A DNA stretch of 64,000 nt from Prinia subflava (taxonomy: Eukaryota > Chordata > Aves > Passeriformes > Cisticolidae). The position numbers and the translations under genes are program-made. Positions 39,700 to 52,000 of this stretch are shown in pieces; positions within the stretch are counted from its first letter, which is position 1; every line of letters begins with the position of its first letter. The stretch covers positions 51,899,485 through 51,963,484 of the forward strand of contig NC_086248.1 in NCBI RefSeq assembly GCF_021018805.1, given 5' to 3'. A model generated the notes under the pieces. It made no database searches, was not told the DNA's origin, and worked only from the letters and a program-made list of their open reading frames with translations.

Positions 39700-40314
39700 G
39701 TATTGTTTCTCTGGTTTTTTTCCCTAACATGTCTCAAAGGATACAATTAGAGCAAACTTTACAGAGTGACTGTTTCTCTACTTGATTTTAACTTGTCTTT
39801 TTGAGTTTGTGATATATCAGTACAACTGCTGTTAAAGCCATGACAGAAAGGATCCATTACATTACCAAGTCTGTGGAAGGTCAAAACTGCCCTAGAATTC
39901 TTTATCACCCTATCACAAGTCATAGCATCAACCTCGCTGAAAGGTGTTAAGTCAAAAAGTCAGTCTCGTTTTTCCTGATTTTAGCAGCTATATCTGGATG
40001 TGGGATAATTCTTGACCCTACATTTTACTGCTTTCCAGAAGCTTGCTTGCTTTTATATCTGACAGCATAAAACATAGGTTGCTGCTCTCTAACCCTTTCT
40101 ATTAAGATGAGACGGCACTAACACTAGGACCACTCTCATCCGGGCCATTCTGGTCAGTTTAAGAATATCAGCTTACAGACTTAGATCCACAAATCCATGC
40201 TGTGCTGTGTTTGTGACAAAGGGCATTTGGGCCTGTATCCCTTTTTAACTGAGTTCACTCTGGGCAGCATGTAACATCAAGCACAGCTTGACGATCACAG
40301 CATTTCTTTGCATG
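39700..40314. other. Unique spacer before solo LTR
   Basis: About 600 bp with no recognised gene or repeat between the TTTTA microsatellite and the LTR. Confidence 0.6.
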
Positions 40315-40972
40315 TGTGCTAGTTTTGGCTGAGGTAGAATTAATTTTCTTCACAGTGGCTGGTATGGGGCTGTGTTTTGGATTTGTACTGGACACAGGGT
40401 TGATAATATGGAGATGTTTTTGTTGTTGCTGAGCAGGGCTTGCACAGAGCTACAGCCTTTTCTGCTTCTCATACTACCATGGCTAGCAGGGGAAGTTGGA
40501 GTTTCACCAGCAGCTGGGAGGAGACACAGCCAGGACAGGAGACCCTAACTGACCAAAGGGGTATTCCAGACCATATGATCTCATACTCAGTATATTAAGT
40601 GTGGAGGAAAAGGAGGAAGGGGAGAATATTTGGAGTGATGGCATTTGTCTTCCAGGTAGTCATTACAGGTGATGGGGCCCTGCTGTCCTGGAGATGGTTG
40701 AACCACTATCTGCCCATGGGAAGCAGTGAATCAAATCCTTGTTTTGCTTTTATTGTGTGTGCATCTTTTGCTTTCTCTGTTAAACTGCCTTTGTCTCAAT
40801 GCACACTTTTTTTTTTCTTTTACCCTTCTGATTCTATTCCCAATCTTACTGGTGGAGGAGGGAGTGAGTGAGTGAGTGAGTGAGTGAGTGAGTGAGTGAG
40901 TGAGTGAGTGAGTGAGTGAGTGAGTGAGTGAGTCTGTGAGATTTGGTTGCTGGCTGGGGTTAAACCATGACA
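40315..40972 (+). mobile_element. Solo LTR of an avian endogenous retrovirus
   Basis: This segment follows, block by block, an LTR family widespread in bird genomes as I recall it: GTTTTGGCTGAGGTAGAATT, GGCTGGTATGGGGCTGTGTT, GGAGGAGACACAGCCAGGAC, CAACTGACC-type block, TATGATCTCATACTCAGTAT, GGGCCCTGCTGTCCTGGAGA, and GGCTGGGGTTAAACCATGAC at the end. It starts TG and ends CA as retroviral LTRs do. A TATA-like CAGTATATTAA lies near 40590, and a degraded polyadenylation signal (TTAAA) near 40781. The flanks GCATG (40310-40314) and GCCTG (40973-40977) could be a 5-bp target duplication with one mismatch. No gag, pol or env sequence is seen, so this is a solo LTR left by recombination. The ERVL-type class is probable but not certain. 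Confidence 0.88.
40862..40933 (+). repeat. (GAGT)n microsatellite inside the LTR
   Basis: Eighteen perfect GAGT units lie near the 3' end of the solo LTR. The recalled LTR consensus has a short GGGAGTGAG-type sequence here, so the array most likely grew from it by slippage after or during insertion. Confidence 0.95.
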
Positions 40973-43378
40973 GCCTGTGTGCTTAAAAGGTGACCTTGTA
41001 CTTATGGTATGTATTACAATAGGTCAAGTGATGCTTAGTTGTGTTGCTTTTGCATCAGTTCTTCAGTCATTTGGTAGATTTCTTTACCATTTGGTAGATG
41101 GTTCTTTACCAAAATACCCAAACATCTCTGTATTTGTGAACAGGAGCTCTAGCACATCATCTAAAAGCCATTAGGTCATGGAAGACCCTGTTTAATTCAA
41201 GCTTGACTAGGTCTCTAATAGGACATGTCATTTTAGTGCCATGGTGTTGATGAGGCAGGGAAAGAAGCTGAGCTGTTGCAGATTAGTCAGGGCAGCTTAT
41301 GGCTTTTATGCTTCAAAGCATGTGTGCAGTTGCCAAATCAACGGGACAACTCTCGGGTTTTTGGGTTTTTTTCTTGCTAATGGTCAAGCTGCCAGAAACG
41401 AATAGTGATCTAAGTTGAGAATAAGGAAGTTGTTACCACAAATAGTTTGAGGAATGAGCTGATATCCATCTTTCAAAAAAAATATTATTCATTCAAAGTA
41501 TGGTTAGTGTTTGCAACAAATCTTTCCTTCTTAGTGCTACGTACCTGAGTGACCGCTTACTCTAATAAACGTCGGACAAATAGCAGTGCAAGTAACCTCA
41601 AGCAGATACCATCTAAACTGCACTGTTATTAGTCAGAAAGTGGCAATACTTTCACCCTGACATGGGACCTTTCCATGCTGCTTATAGCTGAATGGGCAAT
41701 GTATTTAAATTATTTGGTAAAAACTAATTCCCAGATGATAAAGAATTTCCTTGAAATGTATTGTCTGGAACATAGTCACTTTGCTTTAAAGTGTTATTTT
41801 GCATGCCACCCAGCAGAATTAGTGCCTTGCATTCATCCATATTTCCCATGCTTTGCTGTTAAGGGTGGCTCGTGGAAGGAACTGATCAACCCATGTGCTC
41901 CTTCCCCTCTGCTGAACTCAGCAAGCGCTCTGTGCAGAACTCCAGCAGATGGACATATTATCTGCTGAAGACACATGTTTTTCTTATGGACTGTTTTATA
42001 GCTTGTGCTTGTTCAGTTTGTACTTTAATAGGTACACTAATAAAGAGATTATCTGTGCAGTTCAGCTCTTCACTTCAAAAAGGTGAAAGGTGTCATGGAA
42101 AAATAAACAGAAAAGAAGGTAAGGACAAATGCCTTGATTTCAGTGAGACCATGAGACATTGAGGGCTGCTGATGTATACCCTTTGTCTATAGTAACTCCA
42201 AATAAAGAATGGTAGGTATTCTTTTTAAAATAAAGAACACTTTATTATCTTCTATTTGAATATGGTCACTTGGTATGATTTACAGTACTAAGCTGTAGAC
42301 AAATATCTTTCCTGGGTATACTGAACTCCATTCTGACTGTCCTTTTCTGAGGAGTCTCTGAGATGGGGATTAGGCTCACCATGACACAAAGATCTTAATA
42401 ATTAATAAAAGTGAGTGTTACTTAAAAAATACTATGTATAAGACCTAGTCAGGATGAAATTTAAACTGTAGTTGGTGTGCTTGCTTCTCTGGTCAAATCT
42501 GTTTCTTTGCACTTTGCAAGGAAAGGATGACAATGCTAGGGAAATTTGTACAGTAGATCTAACACAAAGAGATTTAGAAGATAGTAGTAGCTAAAAAAGA
42601 AGAGAACAGGAATATAAGAGAAAAGCATGCAGGCATGAACTTTAGAGAATCTTACCTCAGATATGTCAAGCCAACAAGGTTATTCAATTTTGCAGGGATC
42701 TCTGTCACTCAGAGTATTTTGAAGTATTTAAAGCAATCTTCCCATGTTTGAAAACAGAGGAAACCTGATGTGAATAAGTTCCTGAACAATCCACTATTGT
42801 TTGAAATAATGTCTTCAAGAATTCGGAAAAAAAAAAAAAAGGATTAGACATGTCTTAATTATAAGAAACTTCGGGTGAAATTTTGTTTTGACTCTGGCTT
42901 TTGTGGTAGTGGGGCTGTGGGCCAGGATGGAGGTTTGGGAGCTTAGTAGTTTTGACAGCTCTCTAGTAGCTACTGTAAGCTCTGATTCATTCTGCGTTGC
43001 TAGTAGGGATGTACTTTCATCACCTGATGTTAAAGAAGTAGACCTATAATTGGCAGCATCAATTGTCTGGGGACTGAGAGGGAGGAATTTTGAATACTTC
43101 TCTTCAGGCTAAAAGGATACTCTGTGTTTATTCAGTTTAACAGAGATACACTTACAGGTGCCTTTATTCTAATGTTGTGGAAGATTAATTTTTTTTATAT
43201 ATATGCTTATTTTTGTAGATTCAGAATGTCCAAGCTCTGAGCTAAAAGCTTACAGCCTCAGTTGTCATCAGATATTCTGCTTCTCTGGGGTGTGGGAATT
43301 TACGAGCCTGAGACTTACAAGTATGTCTCTTGATTTCAAAGAATTTTACTCATATTTAACACCTAGAGTAATGCAGTC
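40973..43378. other. Unique non-coding sequence
   Basis: No gene is recognised. Overlapping frames of 97 and 96 codons at 41675-42162 plus show no known domain. A 15- to 16-nt A run lies near 42826-42840. Nothing else is identified. Confidence 0.55.
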
Positions 43379-43802
43379 TGGTGTCTTAAAGTCAGGGAGT
43401 GGAAGGACACACAGAGGGAAAAGCCTTTGGGTTTTTCAGAACCGCCCCCTGAGTGTTGTGTGGTTGAGAGAAACAGCGTTTATTGTGAACCAGCTTCGCG
43501 GGTGCTCCTCACCGGGCTGAGTGGCTGCAGCAGCAGCAGGAGGGAGGACCTGGCATCCTCTCCCTTTCTCCCAAATGTCAAAATCCTCCTACATCCTGGT
43601 GTTTACTCCAGAATTCTCTACTGTATGCTCACCCATCACTCGGCCTCTGCAGCATATGTCCGTCTGTGAATTATGGAGTTTTCTTGGCTTACAAGGCCTT
43701 TTCGTGTTTGAAGCAGAAGTACCAGCTTTTCTACCTTTCTAGTGCAATTTTGACATCTGTAAAATTCTATTGACTGCAAGAATACAAAATATAATCTGAC
43801 AC
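43379..43802 (-). mobile_element. Possible unclassified LTR fragment
   Basis: This is a locally GC-richer patch. On the minus strand it contains AATAAA (plus 43479-43484) followed within about 20 nt by CA dinucleotides, then a GC-rich block (GGGGGCGGTTCT), which is the typical arrangement of an LTR R-U5 region. TG (plus 43379) and ACA (plus 43800-43802) are possible ends but no target-site duplication was confirmed. Four overlapping open frames on both strands are probably side effects of composition. It could equally be a unique GC-rich regulatory patch. Confidence 0.3.
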
Positions 43803-45928
43803 AAATCAGAGAGAATCCCTGTGTGCACGGAGAAAGAAAAAATGACCCTGTGTAAATATCGAAACCTTTGCTAAAATGATGTGAAAGGACAGTTTGAAGA
43901 AAAAAAAGGTTCAATAATATAAAGCAAAAAGTTTTCTGTATTTCAGATGACAATATGACTATGTAGTTGTGTAATTCAAGAGCCAAGTGATTTAGTCAGA
44001 ACTGTAGTAACTGATCTTTTAATTATTTTAATTTCTTCTTTTTATGCTCTGAAGAAAAATAAAGAAATGAGGACATGAAAAAAAAAGTTTTCAAATCAAG
44101 ATGGCTACACATTTTATTGTTAATTTTTTACTCTCTTGTGATGAATTTAGTTCTGTATTTCTTCTAAATTTAGAATTATATCTAGAAAAAATTGTATGAA
44201 GTATGACCACATATATCAGCTATGAAAAAGATTAGCAATTATTAGAAGACTGTTCATATATAGGCAGTTCTTAAGTCCTTTTTGGCAGGTTAAAAACCTA
44301 GGGGGGCTTTTTTCTTCTTTTCCCAAAATCTGCAACTGATTTTACATTGAAACTCAGTACTGATCAAATAAGGAGGTAAAGATAGCAAGAGAGTAAGAAA
44401 TGTCAGAAATGGTGATTGTTGGATTACTAGGTTCCCTTGTACACCCCATGGATAGGGATGTTTGCATCTCACTCTTTGGACCATTAAACCAAATAACCAG
44501 TAAGGAGTTGGTGTTGTTATCATGGTTTATTGAGTAAGCTTAAGTGTGCCCATAATGGAAGGGGGCAGAAAAGATCCAAAGGCAGAGAAGTTGACAGAAT
44601 GATTCAGAAAATCTTTGCTTGGTTTCATCAGTCCTAGAAAATTGGCTCTGTACCTGAAAAAGGTCAGTGTTAGTTCGAGACCATTATTGTTATGAATTTG
44701 AACCAAATTTTATTTCAATGGGTTATTTGGGGTTAAATAGCAATCTTCTGGACCCAGTGTTACCATTCATCTAGGAGTTGCACAGGTGTTTATGGTTTCA
44801 AGATACTCAACTTTGAATCACTGGCTGCATTGAAATTCATCTTGCTTATTTATCACTGGCTTAGCTAAATGCACCATGCAATACTTAGTTTTTTAAATAA
44901 TATGTGTTTAATGTGATAGCTTTATAATCAGTTCCTTCAACAATTTCCTAGTGAAATTTGGATTGTAGATTTTGTATCAAAGCAGTCAATACCACAAAAC
45001 TTAAAATTTGTTAGGTTGCTATAGGATACAGAGTTAATCCATTGTTTCACCTCAAACTTGTACTGTCTAGAGGTAAAAAGGGCTATTCACAGAAATTCTG
45101 TGAAAAATGTTCTCAATGAGAATATGATGAGGGCCAAATTTCTCTTTCTGGCAAATTATCTACAGAAACATCACTATTTATTGGTTTATGAGGAATTCCA
45201 AACTTGACTCATCTGTTCTGGAGTTGTATTTAGCTGCCAGTCATTGTGACACTTGCTATATGCTGCAGAATATCATCCTGCACATCCTTTATGGGATCTC
45301 CTCCTGTGCACAGTGTCTCCAGTATTTGACATTTGCAGTCCATGATTACCATGCTGAGTCATATGATAATTTCCTGTAATTTAGATTTTTATAAAAGCAA
45401 AAATTTGGGCACTTCAACTAGAAATAACATATTGCAATGATTCTTATTGGCTGGAATAGGAATACTATTAGGCTGGTTAACTGCTAGCTCTAACACTTAA
45501 AAATATAATGGCAAAAAAAATCAGGATGAAGGAAGTTCTTGAGATTTCTTGTGTGTGTGTGTGGCTGTGTGTGTCTATTTTGCTGAGCTTATTTGTTTAT
45601 TTTTTTAATATTTGTAAAAAACTCAATCATGGCTTAGGACTCTATGTGTGAATACCAAACAAAATGACATTTGGTGCCTTAAAGGTCTGATTGCATGTTA
45701 GGAAACTGTCCCAGCCGAGACGAAAGAAGAGGCAAAGATGATGAGTATGATCGGTAGTATGTTAACAGTCTAACTTTGTGATGGCTTCAAGAAAAAGAAA
45801 AAATATATATAAAAGGGTATGAAGGAGAATAAAGGTAGCTCTGCCTGTGTTTACAAGGAAATCTTCCAAAATCTGAAAAGCAAAACAGGGAGAAGAGAAA
45901 TGGAAATTTTAAACATAGTAACTGGATG
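43803..45928. other. Unique AT-rich sequence with a (GT)n run
   Basis: No gene is recognised. An interrupted GT run lies at 45550-45574. From about 45.67 kb the sequence becomes purine-rich in a way that may be the decayed 5' part of the LINE fragment that follows, but I cannot align it convincingly. Confidence 0.55.
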
Positions 45929-46560
45929 AAGGTTTGGATCATGAGCTAATCAGTGGCAGAACTCAGTCCTCATGGCTGATGAGAGAGAAATGGTCTTGAT
46001 AATTTGGGCTGGTAATTGAGTCAAAAATGAAGGAAAAGACAAGTGGGATGGAATGAAATAGATACCCCTCAGCAACTCACTGGATACTGTGATTGAAACT
46101 TCAGAAGATAGAGATCTTTATACTTTTTATACATGCATGTGCAGGTGAAAAGGCACAACATATGTAAGACATTATGCAGTGAGAATCTGCAAGGTTAAAG
46201 ATAAATAAGTACTTAGGTTTTTGCAGGGCACTCTCTGGTTTAACATCCTAATTAATAATTTCAAAAAGCTACATAACATGTAAATGAAATTCATAGATGA
46301 ATTGACAGGAAATGAAAACATATTTAGCAGAGAGAAGGCATCCAAAAACTGGAAGAACTGGTTAGTGATAAAATATGTAAATGCAAATGTACTAAAGCAG
46401 GACTGTATACAAAGTTCTGGGGTAATAGAAAAAAGGGCAGTGATCATTAAAAATTGAATATCTGTAGGTCAAGATATGTGACAGAAGTGTGGAAAAGACT
46501 CAGAGGTCTAATTTGAGACCTGTTACAGATTGCCAGTGTTAGGTTGCAAAACGTCTGGTA
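45929..46560 (+). mobile_element. Ancient CR1-like LINE fragment, plus strand
   Basis: It is recognised from the region around the RT core. Plus-strand codons at 46239-46262 read FNILINNF, matching the CR1/L2-type FNIFINDL motif, followed by AAATTCATAGATGA, where FADD would be encoded, near 46290. Further on come GCAAATGTACTAAAGCAGGA-like sequence near 46382 and GTCAAGATATG near 46468, both in the order of amniote CR1-like LINEs. Frames are broken by stops and indels and the sequence has drifted to AT-rich, so the insertion is very old. The left boundary is uncertain. Confidence 0.72.
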
Positions 46561-47199
46561 CAATATTATTAGTATTACAGGAAAATATTTCCTTTGGGAT
46601 ATTTGAAATTTCCTGATTAAAGAACAACTGCTGTAAATTATAGTAGGGGTTTTATGTACTTTTACACCACATAATCAATTTACCAGCAAAACAGTACTTT
46701 ATATCTTACATTGACCAGTCATTCTATAAAATCTATTGCTTTAAAACAACTCTGCATGTAAGTGTTCCTAAAATGGATCAATTTGCTGGATTATGTAAAG
46801 AATATATACAATGTGCTTAATTTTAGAAGAGGAAATGTGAATAGTTATGTAGACTGTCCAGTAAAACTAAGTGGACTAAACTGTTCCAGAATTTGGAAAT
46901 TGCAAGAGTTCAAAATGCCTTAAGCATGAGTGCAAAAGATACTTGAAGGAAAATATTTCATTAGGAATAGTTTAAGTTCACAACAGATAAATAAGGAACT
47001 CCTCCTTTTTTTCTTTTATAGTGATTGTGAGCAGACAGCTTTTTTTTTTTAATTTTCAGTATGAAAGCTACATATTAGAACTTGGCACACACGAGGAGTG
47101 TGAGAATTGTCAAATATCAAGCCAAGCTACAGCATACAAAAGGTAATCAAAACAAATGATCTTTAGCCATGTAAAATTAAGAATAAAAAAAGGAAGAAA
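46561..47199. other. AT-rich spacer between ancient LINE fragments
   Basis: No gene is seen. A T run lies at 47040-47050. It may contain the undetectable end of the left LINE or the start of the right one. Confidence 0.5.
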
Positions 47200-49030
47200 A
47201 AGGGTTTTTTTCTAGGATTAGAGAGGTGTTAAAAATGGTTCTTTTTGCCCCAAATTCTAAGTTAAAATCTTATCAAAGCTTTCTATAAAAGCAAAAGTGT
47301 TTAATATGGAGAAAATAATGAAAATGAGAATATGGAAATATGACTTAATTGTTTCATAGAGGAAAGAAAGCTTAGAAGATTCCATATGATCTAGATGGGA
47401 TAGATTAGAAAGTCTTCATTCCAGAATTTTGAAAAAAACATGTTTGAAATGACAGATCTACTCAATTAACCCATCCTTAGTCAATCTTTCTCAGCAGAGA
47501 TCATATACTCAGAGAACAATGCTAAAGCCTACCCTTAAATTTAGTGAGGCTTTTGCATTGAATTTAGAGATTTGGGATAGTGGGATATTCATCTGACCAT
47601 TATCACATACAAAGTTTTAGAACAAGTTTCAGTGGCAACTATAATGAAAAATATGAAGGCAATTAGAAATAGGACAAAACACAACATGTTTTTAACCACA
47701 TTTTTTCTTTGATAAATAATTTTCCAGGCAATTGACATGCAGTAAAACTCATCTGTTTGGACTTCAGTTAAATATTTGATTCAGTGCCAAAGAGTAAATT
47801 AAAAATAGGATCCTTACGAAAATTTTAATGCCTTGCAAGGAAATTACTAAAGGGGGGAAAATCATGTGTGATATTAAAACAGATAAGATACACTGAAGGG
47901 GAAGGGGGTTATTGCAGGTGATTTTTAGCATTTTTCTTGCGTTCTCATTTCATATTTTCCTTAATGACTTCACTCTAAAAGATAAAAATATAGTGCATAT
48001 GGTCAATTAAAAAAAAAAAACTGCCATAGGGAAAATAAATAATTTGAAAAAATTAAGAATTAATTAAAAATTTAAATAATAAAAATGGGAAAATGGAATT
48101 AAATTCATCAGTGCAATAGATAATAATATATTTAGGGATTGTTACAAATTTTTACAGTAGGAGATGTTCATCGGTGAAGGGAGAAAACAACTGAGTGTAT
48201 TAGATGACTGAATCTTCAAAATTATTTGGACGAGAAGAAAGCAAATTTAGTTGAGGGTTTGGTTCTGAAAATTAAAAAGTGATAGTGTCATTGTATAAGG
48301 AAGTATTAAGGTCTCCTCTGAAAATCTTTGTAAAATTGAGGTTACTAAATCTAAGAAAAATGAATTCACAGTGTAACTGATGAATGAAAGCATCCCAAAA
48401 AAGTGATATAAGGAAAAAGGCTACAAAGTAGAAGATACCAAGAAGCTGGGAAAAAACTAAAGATTAAGGAATACATGATTGTTTCCTAAAAATCCACAAA
48501 AAAGATAAATACAGGAAAGGAGAAAATTATGAAGTTAGAAATTAGTTTTAGCAAGAGAATTAGTTGAATACAAACTGTCAGTTAATTATTTCAACCTGGA
48601 AATTAATAGATTTCTAACCATGACAGGTTTGTGTTTAAAGCTTTCTATCAGAAGTAGAAAAGCAAGAAACTAACTGCTTTGAAGATAATACATATTTACC
48701 TCACAAAATAAATTACCTGAACTAGCACTATATTAAAGTCAGTGAGCCATAAATTCTTACAATGTTCCTTTCATAGCCAAAGGAAAACAGGATATAAGTA
48801 TCTGAAAGACATTTCATTTTTCTTTTCCATTATTGTTTTTAATGTGGTGCATACCGATAACATTACTGTAAGAGTGCTGGTATACAGTATCAAAAAGGAA
48901 AACATTAATCTCTTCCTTTTGACTTAGAGATAGCTCTTTAGAAGAAATGTGGTAGCCTTATCTCTTGGGACCTTTAAAACCAGATTCAACATGATACTGA
49001 AGAAAAGTACTCTAAGGAACAAACTGACAG
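47200..49030 (+). mobile_element. Ancient CR1-like LINE fragment, RT to 3' region
   Basis: Plus codons 47748-47786 read L-I-C-L-D-F-S-stop-I-F-D-S-V, a clear relic of the LINE reverse-transcriptase motif LDFSKAFDTV with one stop mutation. Upstream, an AGACAGATCTACTCAATTAA-like stretch and ACAAAGTTTTAGAACAAGTT precede it as in CR1-type elements. Downstream, AATAGATTTCTAACCA (about 48605) and GAAATGTGGTAGCCTTATCT through GGGACCTTTAAAACCAGATT (about 48943-48986) match the 3' region. About 1.8 kb is traceable on one strand. All frames are disrupted. It appears to be a second copy, separate from the one at 46 kb, because both include sequence around the RT core. Confidence 0.78.
47748..47786 (+). 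pseudogene. Relic reverse-transcriptase motif (LDFSxAFD type)
   Basis: Thirteen codons preserve the motif around the first catalytic-domain aspartate of LINE RTs, with a TAA where lysine normally stands. It anchors the identification and orientation of the enclosing ancient LINE. It has no coding capacity. Confidence 0.8.
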
Positions 49031-52000
49031 TAAAAGGATGAGACTTAATAAGCATTTTTCCCCTCCCTGCTTCCTGGAGTGCCAGCCCTTCTGCTGTTCT
49101 TCACTCTGGTGTGGCATCTCCAGGTCTGCAAACAGTGTGGCTGCCCTTCTGAACGCATGGATTAGCAAAGTAGCTAGAGAAAATGTTCAGTAGCTGTTTT
49201 CAGATTTAAGTCACTTTCTATTTCACTTTTTTCTTTTAATTACAACAACCACTCACCCATAAATTGTGCATACCCTTTGATTGTTAATGGGAGATTTAAT
49301 TTTCTGGTTGAATATTCTGTTGAATATTCATTCTGATTGAATATTTGACTCAAAGAAGCTAGCAGTTTCTGGAAACTAGTAGCATATATCCAAGAACTTT
49401 TGAGAAAAATATAGAACTAGAGAAGTATTTTGTAGTTTTGGTCCGATCCCAAAAAATAGACTAACTTGTCCATGAAAATTGAGTGCATTCAATTTTCTGT
49501 GAGAAACTTTACTTGCAAACAAAATCAGGGCATCTTCTATGACTTTTCTGAATGTACAGAGTCAGTCTTGCCCTGGGAGTAGAGCAGGAAAATCTCCAGA
49601 CTGTCACATCAGAAATATGTGTGTTTGCTCTCACAGAGAAATCTGTATTTAAACAATAAAATATAGCAGGACTGTAGACTTGTGGATTTACTGTCTTTTA
49701 GGTAGAGTTTTGCAAGAGATAACTTGCAAGCAGACCATTCAATATTCACAGAATCTTTTAGACTTAACAGTGTTTCACAGAAGCCAAGCAGTCCTTATGT
49801 ACATTTTAGTTTTCAGAAACATTTATACTGTTGTGAGCAGTTCTGTACTGGGATGGAAAAGCAAGTAAATGGTAACCTTATAATATTTGTTGCCATCAGA
49901 CACTTTTTCCACCAAAAGATTTGCATTAAATCTTCGGCTGAAGATTTCACAATCTTCATATTTATATATGTATGTTTATATATATGTGTGTATATTGTGT
50001 GTGTAGATTAAACAAGTTACAGTTTGCATTAAGATTATTAAATTCTCACTTTGAAGGCCCAATTTTGAAAGAGGAAATAAATTAATTGTGAACTTTTGCT
50101 AGTACTAGAAGGGTAGGAAGAAAATTTTGTTTTCCGGGTTCAGCACCAAACCACTGAAATTGCTTAGTTTAATTTAATTCACACCTTTGTGAATTACTAA
50201 TCTGGCACAAAATTAAAGCCAAAATTTACACTTGTTTTTAGTGCACCTGTTGCAAAGGCAATATTTCTCCCTAGCGTGAAGAGACTGTTGCAGTTTTAAG
50301 ACAACGCTTGCTCTAGACTCGTGTTTAAAGTGTGTGTTTTACATTAGAGAAGTGCAGTAGCACAATGCTAAGTTTTATATTCTTTACAGAGCATTGAAGA
50401 GTTCATTGAGGTCAACAGGAAATAGAACTGCTGTTATTTAGTGACACAATTTTCAGTGAGACCGAGTTGCTAGGCAAAGTATTGTTAGGTGTACAATAAA
50501 TTTAACCATAACCTGTTATTACATGTGTAAATCGGCCAGAAATTCTCCTTTTAATAAGTACGTCCTCTTAGTTGACACACAATTATGTTAATGCAATGGA
50601 ATTGTAGAGTAATTTAAATGTAATTATCGTTTTAGGGCTTAAAAGATAAATCGTACAGAACATGGGACTTGTTCTCATACACTATGTCTGAAATACCAAG
50701 TATATCTGAAATACTCTCTTGCTGTTTTACCTTTGAAATTCATTTTTCTCAAATGGAATAGAATAAGAGCCATTTGTAAATCAAAATATAATCGTGCTGC
50801 TCAGTGGTTCAGTTCCAAGTTTGGACTTGGACAATGAAGACAATCAGAAAATATGTCCTTAACTGAAGTTCAGTATAATCACATGTTATCATGGCTTCAG
50901 TTTTTCTGTTTTATTAATGTATAGTCTAATAATAAATTATAAATAATTTATCTGCATTTTAATGCAACATTAGATTTCTTATCAAGCTTTCTTCAGTATT
51001 TAGTTGTCTGTCTGTCTATGTATGCATATTCATGTCCTATTTTAGAGATAAGATTAATTTTCTGCCATCAATATATGTGATAACATCAGTTTAGGAAAAA
51101 TAAGCAATAATAATTGTGTGTTAGTTTATTAATATTGTTAGATCCTTATTTTTTAATATTCATATTTATAATTTTTATGGATTTAATTATTATGAGGTAT
51201 GTTTTTATTTTTTGTATTTCATGTCTTGGTTTTTATTTAAAACTCCTCTGTTCCCTATTAAAATATCCTAATAATCTTTTCTATTTTTACATATGCATTT
51301 TTATCAGATACAGTATGGCTAAGCTTAAGATGCTCTAAGTCTTAATTTTTTTTCCTTTTTCATTAATATCTGCATAAATTCTCAACTCTAGCACCACAGA
51401 CTCTTAGTTCTTTTATCACATAAACAGCTAATTAATTACGGTCATTCTTCAAAAGCCACTTTTATTTCATTTGATGACATTGTTAGTGATTCAGTAGTGA
51501 AGGGTTTTAGTAGTTGTTGAACATGTACAATTTTTTTTTTCACACCTTTCCTTGAGGAATCTATTTCTTTTCCCCAGTATTCTTGTTATAGGGAAGACAT
51601 TATTTTATGTTCTGCCTAATTTTTTCTTTCACAACAACAAGCTGTTATTCCTCCTTCCTGTGTTCGCATACCCATATTCTTATATTGTTAGCTTGAATGT
51701 ATTTATAGACTTCAATCACAATTTTTCTTTTTGTGGATTATAAATTTAGGCTTTTTACCCTTAGCTCTTTTTTGCCGTTTCTCTTCACTCCAGAACCTCT
51801 TTTTCCTTTTTCTCTTCATATTTTCTCATGTTTTTCTATGTCTTCCTTGCACCAAAAAGCCAAGAATACAAGATTATGAAGGGAGAGTGAACAAGGAAAA
51901 TTACACACAGTTACAGTAGTGAAGACAGACCCTCTGTCAGTGAGAACGTAAAACTTTATTCTTTTTATGGAAGCCATATGATTATCTACTTGCTCTGTAT

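Noticed and set aside
50139..50147. TTCAGCACC, left half of the RE1/NRSE silencer motif
   Set aside because: The right half (GGACAGCGCC-like) is absent at canonical or common alternative spacing.
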